Assembly (NCBI RefSeq): GCF_021018895.1
Contig: NC_079383.1
Coordinates: forward strand, 21,123,853-21,187,852
Reading direction: 5' to 3'
DNA length: 64,000 nt
DNA from: Seriola aureovittata
Lineage: Eukaryota; Chordata; Actinopteri; Carangiformes; Carangidae
Shown piece by piece: positions 53,455 to 63,046 of the stretch; position 1 is the stretch's first letter; the number at the start of each line of letters is the position of its first letter. The position numbers were made by a program, and so were the translations under genes. A model generated the notes under the pieces. It was given only the letters and a program-made list of their open reading frames with translations, was not told where the DNA came from and ran no database searches.

Positions 53455-53750
53455 CCTGTCACATGAACCTGACATCAAGCTTTACTGGATGACACCCCGC
53501 AGAGTCCACACGGACGACAGGGGCGAAGTAATGAATGTATTCCAACGGGGCAATGCATGGAGGGTTTTGTTATGTGTTGTTTATTGTCTACAACCCCAGT
53601 GAGTGGAAAGGTTAATTGCCGTCGCTCTGAACCAGTTAGAGATAGTCGAGTCGGCCAAACACGCCCACAGCAAGCTGCCTCCCTCAGGCTGAAATAAGAG
53701 AGAGAACAACAATAACAACGAGAAGTTGTTTTCATATCCTGGTGAGGACT
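53455..53750. promoter_or_regulatory. Enhancer-like unique block S
   Basis: Unique, with GAAGTAATGAATG, GTGTTGTTTATTGTC (SOX/FOX-like), AAGGTTAATTGCCG and CCTGACATCAAGC. An 86-codon minus frame crosses it without support. Confidence 0.35.
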
Positions 53751-53755
53751 CGTGT

Positions 53756-53756
<1 letters not shown>

Positions 53757-53820
<64 letters not shown>
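53757..53820. repeat. Long (TG)n microsatellite
   Basis: About 31 TG units, uninterrupted. Paired with a (CA)n array 80 nt downstream. Confidence 0.97.
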
Positions 53821-53898
53821 GTTCACAGAGAACCCGGGAGTGAGGTGATGATGGGACAAAACCTGGAACATTTGGCAATAATCCCTTTAAAAGAAGGT

Positions 53899-53900
<2 letters not shown>

Positions 53901-53989
<89 letters not shown>
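53901..53989. repeat. Very long (CA)n microsatellite
   Basis: About 44 CA units, uninterrupted, complementary to the (TG)n upstream. Together they make a long inverted repeat with an 80-nt loop. Confidence 0.97.
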
Positions 53990-53991
<2 letters not shown>

Positions 53992-54320
53992 TGAAGGCAC
54001 ACAAAATTAATTAAAATTTAACAATAAAACTAAATAAAATAAAATAAACATTTAAAAGCAGTTTCAAGGTTTTACGACATTGGGGAGGAGATTTAAGAGA
54101 AAAGTGTGACGATGAGGTTCAGTAACAACGAGATTAAACTTTAAAATGAGGAAATTAATTGATGAAATAAGAAACAGGAGAATGACTTGATATAATAATA
54201 GATTTAAGAAGTTAAGAAGATTCAGAGCGAAAGCACACATATAAAAACAGGTCTTTAAGAGGGATTTAAAAGAAGCCGAAGAGCTCCAGTTAGAGATCTC
54301 CCAGGAACAATAAACCTGCT
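53990..54320. other. A-rich non-coding DNA
   Basis: AATTAAAATTTAAC and AATAAAATAAAATAAAC patches, purine-rich. Probably repeat-derived, but no family recognised. Confidence 0.45.
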
Positions 54321-54322
54321 CA

Positions 54323-54380
54323 AGGTTATGTTTGGTTATGTTTGGTTATGTTTGGTTATGTTTGGTTATGTTTGGTTATG
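54323..54380. repeat. 10-bp tandem repeat (GGTTATGTTT)n
   Basis: Five perfect units plus a partial one, ending in TAGAGTTATG. Confidence 0.95.
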
Positions 54381-54479
54381 TAGAGTTATGCTACTCAAGA
54401 TCAGAACAAATGTTTGAAAAGAAAAAAAAAAAAAAAAATGAAGAAATATAGAATTACCTGCAGTCTAAAGCTGAAAGCA

Positions 54480-54870
54480 ACATTAGGTTTTTGTTATCAG
54501 TCTGGCTGCCTGCGGCTGGAATTACTCCTCTCCCTCTGAGGCTTTCTGCCGGAGGCAAATTAGGTCTCCAGGACAGTGTTATGGAACACAGCAGACACAA
54601 TACATCCATCACTGTAGGCGCCTACTCCATATCCAAATTGCAACGGCGCAGCCACAGTAAGAGGCACCTGTTGCTAGGGCCACTGTCCCGCCTTGCAAAG
54701 AGCTGACATGAAAGTCTTCATTCTTTTATAATGGAAGTAAAGGCACCAGCAGGAAGAACCATCTTCACCCGCCGGCTTACTGGGACACCCAGTTTCTAGC
54801 AGATGCCGGTCTGCCAGAGGCAATTTTCTGTCCCAGTCAATTCTTTGAACTCTCAGGTGGTGGAACAACT
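54480..54870. promoter_or_regulatory. Unique block T
   Basis: Repeat-free and GC-balanced with AAATTAGGTCTCC and GCACCTGTTGCTAGGGCC. TTATCAG at about 54500 and CACAgtaaga at about 54658 could bound a 150-nt exon, open in two frames (one carries the 71-codon ORF), but the acceptor lacks a pyrimidine tract. Regulatory DNA or a weak exon candidate. Confidence 0.3.
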
Positions 54871-55680
54871 GGGGTAAAAAAAAAAAATTTTCCTCAGGCT
54901 TTTTCTCAGGATGTGTTTGCAAATTTTAGAGGAGAGGTTCAAACACTGAGGATAATTTATGGTGGACAGTAAAAAAGAAAGAAAGAAAGAAAAGAGAGAG
55001 GGCAGTAAATTTAAAAAGGACAATATAGTTGGCCATTTATCAAAACTACCACACCTGACCGCTCTGCCAGACCTTCCATTAGTGTTTGCCTGAAGCTCGG
55101 TCCCCGTCAAGGATTTTGTCGGATATTAAGACTTAAAAATTGTTTAGGTATTAGAAGCCCTGCAGAGGGTTATAATTACTATGGCACCATCTCTACAGGA
55201 GGTAAATGGGAAGTAACTGAAGGTTAAGTGTGTTTCCACACGGCTGTGCTTCAGCTAAAAAGACAATATCATGAGTAACTATAACCAGCGTATGTAGATT
55301 ATTAACGAGGAAGATATTCAACGTTGTCAAAGCCTCATCAGTAATCCCACCACATGTGACAAAAGACACTCGGGTCCATTCAAATGGAAATAGCAGAATC
55401 TTTCTCTTGGGATCGTCTCTCTCTCTCTCTGCACCTGCTGTTTTACATTATACACAAGCTACTTCCTCCCGGATGGATTTCAGGCCGCCCCCCCCCCTCC
55501 ACAGAAAGGACAGTCACTCACTGACATTATGGATAAACATAATCTAAAACACCGAGCTCAGCACATCCCCAATGTAAACAATCTGGATCGAACCTATCAA
55601 ATTGTTATCAGCTGCAACAAAAAGCCGCGTTGTTTCCAGTGTTTACGTTCATTAAAATGTTCCATATCGAGGAACTCTCC
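54871..55680. other. Unique non-coding DNA with small simple repeats
   Basis: Poly-A near 54877-54888, (GAAA)n at about 54973-54995, (CT)n near 55418-55431 and poly-C near 55489-55497. The 55130-55250 stretch (GTTATAATTACTATGG) may be regulatory. No gene called. Confidence 0.45.
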
Positions 55681-55684
55681 GCCG

Positions 55685-56270
55685 CCGATATCAAATTCAT
55701 CCCCCTGAAAAAATGAAAGCTTCTGCCTACAGAAAGCATTCATTTGCAGCGGTGGATTATAGCTTTGGAAGACGAAAGCTTTCAGCAGTCAGTGCTAACC
55801 GCATACACTGTGTATTCATTAAACAATATGGGACACTCAAAATATTGACCAGCTGCAGTCACTCAAGCGGTCCACAGTCACAAGTTGAATCTGTTACAAC
55901 ATCATGAATCAGTCTGTGAAGTGATGTGGGAAATGAGGATGTGACTATTACATTCTGGTAGCTCTACAGCCTAAAGAGCGTGCTGAAATTACAAACTGAC
56001 CCCAGAAGAGTTCGGCCATTCAGAATATAAACACTATTAGATGATATTTTTTATCAGCATAAACCAGCCCTTCAGGAAGTACCAGAGCGACACGGGCATT
56101 CCCACCAGAGGCATGTTTCTGGCCACCTCCTGAATTTAAGTCAAATAACGCCGTGGTTGCATCAAAGGATCCGAGTCTCTTTGATTTGGTAGATGTCCGA
56201 CTGTCTTCCCTGATCACTTTTTTACTTTTCCTCCCCAACACCGGTTTGAGCCGAACCAAAACAATGAGCT
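55685..56270. promoter_or_regulatory. Enhancer-like unique block U
   Basis: Long repeat-free stretch with GCATTCATTTGCAGCGG, GTGTATTCATTAAACAATATG, GAAATTACAAACTG, ATATAAACACTATTAG and AAGTCAAATAACGCC. Short frames on both strands lack support. Confidence 0.4.
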
Positions 56271-56401
56271 GGAAAACCGATAAAAACTGGAATTACCGCC
56301 TCATGGTTGTACGCCACTCAGACTAGCTTCAGATTACATTCTTGTTTATCCAGAATCATATAAAATATGAACCATTTGTGTGAAATTCTGTCTCAAAGAC
56401 C

Positions 56402-56428
56402 TTGACCTTTGACCTTTGACCTTTGACC
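56402..56428 (-). promoter_or_regulatory. Four-fold TGACC direct-repeat array
   Basis: Four TGACC half-sites at 7/7/7-nt periodicity over 27 nt, giving three overlapping DR1-like elements on the minus strand. Confidence 0.55.
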
Positions 56429-56554
56429 ACAAAAATCTCATCAGTTCGTCCTCGAGTAACCGTGAACATTTGTGCCAAATGTGAAGGGATTCCCTTCCAG
56501 AGTTCCCGACATGTCGCGTTCACAATGTCAAACCCGCATTTTGTGAGGTCTCCC

Positions 56555-56578
56555 TGACTTTGACCTTTGACCTTTGAC
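56555..56578 (-). promoter_or_regulatory. Second TGAC(C) direct-repeat array
   Basis: Four TGAC starts at 7-nt periodicity; the first and last half-sites are degenerate (TGACT, TGACA) and the central two form a perfect DR1. Confidence 0.5.
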
Positions 56579-56670
56579 AACCAAAATCAAAACCGTTCAT
56601 CCTCGAGTCCAAATGAATGTCTGTGCCAAATGTGAAGAAATTCCCACGGCCTTAACCCTAAAAATTCATA

Positions 56671-57025
56671 GGAGCGCACCTGTGCTGTTGATTCACAGTG
56701 GGATCGGTAGTACTGACCTTCCTTCCACATTACAGGGAGTCATTTGTTTCAGTGTCGCCATGAAATACACTGTAACATGGAGGTGGACTTTCGTTTGTAG
56801 GCAACATGCTCTGAACCACAACGTTCGTTAAACATCTTAATGGATAAGAACAATGCAGTTCGGCTACAAAAGCTTAAAACGAAGGTTAACGACATCTTTG
56901 TCTACGCAACAATACGGCACCTGAAATAATCCATCATGATGAGGCATGAACATGGAAGATGATGTAGCTGCATATCTTGTTACATTTGGCTCTCATGTTC
57001 CACTGGTCAAGAAACCATACACTCT
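56671..57025. other. Non-coding DNA
   Basis: No gene or repeat of note. Confidence 0.45.
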
Positions 57026-57027
57026 AA

Positions 57028-57029
<2 letters not shown>

Positions 57030-57070
<41 letters not shown>
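57030..57070. repeat. (TA)n microsatellite
   Basis: About 20 TA units; gives the Tyr/Ile run of a minus-strand frame. Confidence 0.95.
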
Positions 57071-57071
<1 letters not shown>

Positions 57072-58455
57072 GCTAAACCCTAAGATAGGTGGACATTGGT
57101 ATTCTCCATCCTCCTGATCCTTACATCCCTTTTCATCATTAAAATAAATATAATTTGACACATACAGATACTGTATATGGCAGCAAAGTTGGGCTATAAG
57201 AGGAGGCAGTCCATTAGTATTTCTGTTGTACTTCGTATTTTTCATACATTTAAAAAAATATGTCTATTTGTCATTAAAATACTTGCCTGTCTTTCCCTGC
57301 TCTCAGCAGCGACAAGCCAACGCTTAAACACCCACATGCAAATATTAATATTTATGTAGTAGCAATATTCAGTAAGACCTATTAAATACATTTCAAAGGC
57401 AACATGGAGTAATGTGACAGCTCTACAATGCTTCTTACAAACTTAAACAGTGTTTTTGCAATACACTGTCATAAGTGTGTGTGTGGGGGGGTTAATGCAC
57501 GCCCAACAAATGGAAATTGAACAGTCATATTTGGCGGTGTAAATCTGCTCCCTGTGTGTTTCAACAACCAGTGTAACCAATGTTTGTAATATTGCAACTA
57601 CATGAATATAGCAAAATGGAGCAGCTGGGTTATTTCACGGGTCCTTTTATGAACCATTTTTAACAGAGTGAGTTAGTTATAGTACAGTATTGGATTGGTG
57701 TATGTTTACGTTGCACAGACATGGTTCTCACTTCAGATCACAATCATTTACACCATGTTATAGTTAGAATATGTTGTTATATCTTTTTCTTTTTTTAAAC
57801 CACAATACAAAGACCTACTGAACCCACAAAAAAAAGTTCTGGTAAATTCTGAAAAATTCCTGACACCAAAATTGTTCTGTGTGAGAAAAATCAAACTGGC
57901 ACATGTGAGAAATCCCCCCCCCCCCGTGAACCGCTTCTTGGCCAATAGCCCTGACATGCACTACTCTTAAAATGGTGGCCCCTTAAGGTTCAACCATCGT
58001 CTAGAAAATACGCTTTGATGGAGGATAATATGTTTCAGTCAATGCACTTTGACACTGACATAAAAACCTTCTCCTTCCTTTCGCTTTGGTTTCGTGTAAC
58101 TGTAAAGATTTTCAGGCAAGAGCAGGAAAATGATGGAATGAAACTAGTAGTGTCGAGTCTGTAGAGTCTTTCTGGTTCAATTTTATGATTTGTAATAAAT
58201 AAATAAAGCAGTTTTGCCTTTCCGAACACAAAAGTTCAGTTTGTTCGTGCTACCTTACGCTCTACTTCCCTCTCCTTAGCATGAAGCACCAACTTTACCA
58301 AGCTGCTGTGCACCAACTGAGCAAGTATTTACATTTCCCCGGTGGCAAACCAAACCAAAGTGATACCTACAGAACACATCGCCTCACTATAACTTTGAAT
58401 TACAGCTTCTCCTTACACTTCTGTCAGCTCCTGTGTGACAACTCTCCTTTGAAGT
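57071..58455. other. A/T-rich non-coding DNA
   Basis: Small poly-G near 57485 and poly-C near 57906-57924. Frames of 60-69 codons on both strands are unsupported. No gene seen. Confidence 0.45.
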
Positions 58456-58459
58456 GGCA

Positions 58460-58493
58460 CCCCCCCCCCCCAACACCCCCCCCCCCCACCCCT
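58460..58493. repeat. Poly-C double tract
   Basis: Two C runs (about 12 and 12 nt) separated by AACA, then ACCCC. Confidence 0.9.
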
Positions 58494-58599
58494 CGGTTTA
58501 CAGCACACGCCGGTTCAGACTTAATTGCAAGGACCAGAAGCAAACCACAACACATTTACGAGTCATTTTCATGTGCACGCTCGTATTTCCGGTGAACCA

Positions 58600-58950
58600 A
58601 GCAAGATGAGAAGAATGTGTCTGGTACATTTGTTCGCTAATGAATCTTTAATAACTGTCCTCAGACGCACTATTTGCTGCAAACAACGGCACTAGGTGGT
58701 TTTCCACACATTCAGACTGAACAAAAGAAGTGTTAGCACCACATCACCAGGTCCCTCTCGCCTAATGCACGGTGATTCATCACCCCGGGTAAGATGATAC
58801 TTGCTCATTTGCATATTTGATGCTAATGTGGTGTTTGTTTACGATAATGAGCACTTGTAATTGGATTTTAATTCATTATACAAGGAATGGGCTATTGGTG
58901 GGAAAGATTTTTTTGCAGCACTTATGTCAGTGAAGACATCAATCTTAATG
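58600..58950. promoter_or_regulatory. Enhancer-like block V (POU/forkhead/homeodomain cluster)
   Basis: Within 150 nt: CTCATTTGCATATTTGATGC (octamer ATTTGCAT plus overlap), GTGTTTGTTTACGATAATG (forkhead TGTTTAC), GTAATTGGATTTTAATTCAT (two homeodomain cores) and TGGGCTATTGGTGG. Upstream GCTAATGAATCTTTAATAAC. No coding potential. One of the strongest enhancer-like stretches in the window. Confidence 0.5.
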
Positions 58951-59190
58951 TCAGCGTATTTCGTGCGGTGAACGGTGTCTCTCGTTTCCAATGCGATGCC
59001 TCTTTAAACAGCTGTTTAGGGGGTTGCCTGTGACTCAGTTCAATCAAATCAAATTGTTCAAACCTCACTTTAAATATCTCCCACTTTGTGTGTTGCGATT
59101 CATGCATCATTTGCACAATGAATCCTCCTGTGCGGCTCGATCGATGTGGCCACACAGCTTCCAGCGGCTGTTAGATGAATATCTCTCACC
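58951..59190. other. Unique non-coding DNA
   Basis: A 116-codon plus frame starts here but runs through the CTC/ATC repeat downstream; rejected. The sequence itself is unique, with TCAATCAAATCAAATTG near 59040. Confidence 0.45.
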
Positions 59191-59236
59191 CCTCCTCCTC
59201 CTCCTCCTCCTCCTCCTCATCATCATCATCATCATC
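59191..59236. repeat. Compound (CTC)n(ATC)n microsatellite
   Basis: About nine CTC units passing into six ATC units; encodes a Leu-Ile run in one frame. Confidence 0.95.
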
Positions 59237-60160
59237 ACTGGCGAGTTTCAGCAACATCAGTGGGAGACGACCACAGGAGCCACATTGTGCCATTTAAATG
59301 AAATCACTGTCTGCAGGTACCTTGAGTTACAAAAGAAATAGGCTTTAGATCCCCTGGGACAATCTAGACTGAGACAAGCAAAATGAGTCGCCTGTGATGG
59401 TGCGAGCACACGGTGCGGTGTCATGTTTGAGAAACCGAACCAGCGGATTCTCATTTGGTTTCAATTATGTAAGATTTTAATTGCAAAACAACTTAGAATT
59501 GAAGTAATACTTTTAATAACAGCCACCGTCTTTATTCATTTTGCTTTTATTCATTCAGAATGGAGCGATGAAAGTTGAATCGGGGAAACAACTGTCACTT
59601 ATCGTAATGTCTGAATTAGTCTTTGTTATTTATCTCAGCCATTTTTTGTATGTATCTTTGTTTATATATTGTTTGCTCAAACTAGTTTGTATTTTCCACA
59701 CTCACTCAGAATGTTTCTTGGGTAACAGTGACCGTTAAACATCTCGAAAAGCTCGTCTTCACGTATATATTAGTTCAGCATTAGTTAGTCTGGAATCCTT
59801 TGTCAGATTTCCTCCTGTATCATCTCTAGTCCTGATTGTTTACTGGACATTTTTCAAAATTCTGTCGCAACATGAAACACACTGAATGCAGCACGACAAG
59901 ACGTCGATTTCTAAGAACCACACACTGCTGCAATCAATGAGCGGACACTCAGGGTCCGCAGCCTCAGCTGCACCAGTAATAGACATGAGAAGCGCATGTT
60001 CATTGAATGTTATCTGTTTGCACGGCCCTCGCCTGAGTTTTATTGAGACACGGTGAATTTTTTTTAAGGATCTGATCGACGATTTGCATTTTTACAGCGG
60101 GCGGGAAACAGGACCGGAGTCCACAGGATGAACAGCACAACGGGAGGCACACTGAGACAT
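59237..60160. other. Unique non-coding DNA
   Basis: 59450-59700 is A/T-rich unique DNA. No exon candidate with both splice sites. Confidence 0.45.
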
Positions 60161-60180
60161 GGGGGGGGGGGGGGGGGGGG
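60161..60180. repeat. Poly-G tract, 20 nt
   Basis: Uninterrupted G run. Supplies the proline run of three overlapping minus frames, which are rejected. Confidence 0.9.
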
Positions 60181-60690
60181 AGCAGGTGTGGAGGTAGGCG
60201 GGGAAGTTCCTTTGATAGGGAAAATGAGAAACAGGTGAGCAGGTGGATCTGGGAACACAAAGTGTTGCAGAGAGCTGTGTCCTCTTCAAAGTCACCTTCC
60301 AATGCTTTTTATCGTCTCTCCTTAGTTCCATTATATCTAAGCACCAGAAACAAATCTGCCTTTTTTTTTCCTGACTTGAAAAGACAGTAATGTATATTCT
60401 AGAGCAAGGTGAATTTTCTCAAAGCTCAGATAACAAACGTCAAGGCTGAAATGCAGCACTACCCCCCCCCCCCCCACCACCGCTACCTCTAAAAACCCTG
60501 CTCCGATGCTGGAATCAGCTTATTTGGAAAGCCTTGCCACATCTCATAGCTCAGATCATATCTCCAGCAGGCTCACACACACACCAAAAAAAAAAAAGAG
60601 GCAATGCTTTTACCTAACATCCCCCCCCCCACCCTCCTCTACCGCCCCTCCCACCCCTCCCACACCCATTTTCTAGAGAACACAATGGTC
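60181..60690. other. Non-coding DNA with C-rich tracts
   Basis: Poly-C at 60463-60475 and 60621-60630, A run near 60585-60597, and a C-rich patch to about 60665. No gene seen. Confidence 0.5.
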
Positions 60691-60699
60691 TGAACTCCC

Positions 60700-61060
60700 A
60701 TTCTCTTAACAAGAGTGAGCTGCAGCTTAGAGTGCAATATCAAACTGGTAGAGCTCCCAGCTCATGTTGCCATGGCGATAATGGTAGAATCCATACAGTC
60801 TCCTCTTTTTTTTTTTTTTTGCCACGACGGTAATTCGGTTATTTTGGAGTGACAGACAGACCCTCGTCGGGTGACACAGCCGAGAGCCGCAGAGACCACA
60901 ATGAAACGGGGAATTAAATTCTAATGACAAAAAGGTGCTCGCTCACTCTGCGGAGCATGATTGAAAGATACAGAGACAGAGGGACAGGAAGAGGAAATGG
61001 AATTTAAAACTCCATAAATCACCTCTGTATCTCCTCATTATCTATAGTCTGTAAAGCCCC
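60700..61060. promoter_or_regulatory. Enhancer-like block W with X-box
   Basis: Contains the RFX-like GTTGCCATGGCGAT (60766-60779), GGTAATTCGGTTATTTTGG, GGGGAATTAAATTCTAATG and GAGCATGATTGAAAG. A poly-T run at about 60808-60821 interrupts it. Confidence 0.38.
60766..60779. promoter_or_regulatory. RFX X-box-like site
   Basis: GTTGCCATGGCGAT: perfect left half (GTTGCC), a 2-nt spacer, and a right half GGCGAT with two mismatches to GGCAAC. Confidence 0.35.
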
Positions 61061-62300
61061 AAAAGCTCACCCCCCCCTTTTTACCTCATTTACAGTTAGT
61101 TAGTCGGTGGTTTATTGCACACGTGCAGAATATGAAAGTGAAAGTCAGAACAAAACGATAAGACGCACAGGATTAAACACACCATATGTTCATGATCTGG
61201 GGAGTCCTATGTTTTTAAATCACCCCCCCGACCCACACACACACACACACAAATAATCTAATTTAAGCCCAATTATAACAAGTTAGCTACCTGTGTCTAA
61301 TCACAGCATGGTAATGAGTGACAAACGCATAAAGGCAGTTCACGCCACATATTGCAGAGGTCATCACATGCACTTTTACATATTACGTTTAACTGTTGAG
61401 TAATGTTGGTTTTCCCTAATATTGTTGCACGTATTCACATATTTACTGCAACCACACTCAGAGTGAAAGCCGTTTCAAACTACAGTTAAAGACACCGGGA
61501 AATAAATAAAAACAACACATTTTCCTGGTTCTACAGCTGCGCCTGTGTTAGTTTGTTTATCTATCTGTTGCTACATGCTAAACATGAGTCATTATATCAC
61601 CTTCTATATCAAAATCACCCCTGTTTCTCTTCCATTAAAGTTATCTAAGTGACTCATCTTGGCGGTTACATGAATTTATATACGACTGGCTAACTGGCCC
61701 CATCATATAAAACCGCTCTTAGCTGTTAGCTCGTGTGGGTAGCTAGAAGAGCAGTATCACGGTGGGAGGTGTGTGTTGGGGTTGCAGCTGGTAAAAAGCT
61801 TTATTTACATTTCCATAGAATGTGGCTGAGGTCTGATTTATTCATTAAACCCTTATCCTCCTCCTCTTCCTGATCTAACAATGCTGCTGAGGGACGCGAG
61901 TGTGTGCGGAGGTGCATCCTGTAGAGAGCAGAAGTCACGGCGTCGCATGTGGGCGCGCTAACGCTCCACTAGCTTGTGCAACGCAACACAAGCTCCTTTA
62001 ATACTTCTTTCACTGGTCTTTCTGAATAAAATCAGCGTCCACGGCAGCATTTGTAAAAAAAATTGACCTGTCAATCCGTGATGTTTAGCCCGGAGACAGC
62101 TAGGGCTTATGGGAAATGGGGTTCGTTGAGTACCGGCTTTAAAGAAAGCCACACAACATACAGTGGAGAAAAGCCTTTGTTTCAAAGCTCCATCTTTAAA
62201 TCATTAGTTGTTAAAAATTCTCTTTTGCAGAAGGTTTTCTATTCACACCGAAACCATCTACTGCTGCTTTACTGCCCACAGCCGTAACACATGACCTATA
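61061..62300. other. Non-coding DNA, partly repeat-derived
   Basis: (CA)n at 61233-61251. The 61890-62160 stretch (GAGGGACGCGAGTG, GGGCTTATGGGAAATGG) has the look of a decayed fish repeat and is CpG-richer. Frames at 61958-62287 overlap on opposite strands. Confidence 0.4.
61233..61251. repeat. (CA)n microsatellite
   Basis: About nine CA units. Confidence 0.9.
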
Positions 62301-63009
62301 TATTTACTTAATTCATTAATTACTACTATGTTATTATTATTCCATTTCATTTTACATGAATGTTTTGACATGTGTTTATGTTCATTTCATGTCTTTTCCA
62401 TGTGACGCATCTGGGGCCTGTAATTTCTTTGTTGTACATCACTCATACAAATAACATTTATTATCATTATTATAATAACTACCATATATTTATATACACT
62501 ATAATGACCACTGAGTAAACTGTTATTATATAGGGAGTCGATTTCAGACACTGTTCAGCAATTTAATCACATCTGAGGGATTTTATTTCAGTCACTGTCA
62601 TAATAAAACCCTGCCTGCATTTCCTGTTTCTCATCACAGAAGCTAAACGATGCTCTGCTTTTACTGTAACTTTGATGTGTAATAATCAACAGCGCGTGCA
62701 CACTCGTGCTCGCTGTACGTGTGATGGAGGGATATTCCATCACCTACCCGAGCCCAGCGATTTTATCTGCTTAACTGCATGTTCTCCTGGGCGCTACAGC
62801 ATATGGGATGAGGAGGCCTAGCGGAGCACCATATGCTCGGGAAAACAAGGAACACTCATAAATGTTGAATCTGTTAACGCAAAAGTTCAATTTAAAATAA
62901 ATCCAGCAGCGGCTGGAGCTCTCCCGTAACCGTCTCTGTCGCACTGAACATCTGTAGATGCATCCTGTTCTGCGAGAGGAAGTGCAGCTGCATGAGCACT
63001 GGTCTGAAC

Positions 63010-63010
<1 letters not shown>
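62301..63010. other. A/T-rich to unique non-coding DNA
   Basis: 62300-62540 is A/T-rich (TTAATTCATTAATTACTAC). 62560-62950 is unique. The 93-codon minus frame over 62771-63052 begins inside the (GA)n tract and is rejected. Confidence 0.45.

Positions 63011-63044
<34 letters not shown>
63011..63044. repeat. (GA)n microsatellite
   Basis: About 17 GA units; encodes a Ser-Leu run on the minus strand. Confidence 0.95.

Positions 63045-63046
<2 letters not shown>

Larger units (their letters stand above)
56288..56670 (+). mobile_element. Dispersed repeat family B, copy 2, with duplicated receptor-site module
   Basis: Shares with the copy at 45471 the markers GAATTACCGCCTC, TTTATCCAGAATCATA, TATGAACCATTTGTGTGAAA and TTTGTGCCAAATGTGAAG. 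The module 'TGACC array - CAAAATC - GTTCRTCCTCGAGT - TGTGCCAAATGTGAAG' occurs twice (from 56400 and from 56555), so it is either an internal duplication or two joined partial copies. The CGGAGGCATAA right end is absent. Confidence 0.75.

Noticed and set aside
53732..54004. 90- and 80-residue frames on both strands with Cys-Val or Thr-His repeats
   Set aside because: Pure translations of the TG and CA microsatellites.
54500..54657. Possible 150-nt exon between TTATCAG and CACAgtaaga
   Set aside because: Acceptor lacks a pyrimidine tract and two frames are equally open; not stronger than background.
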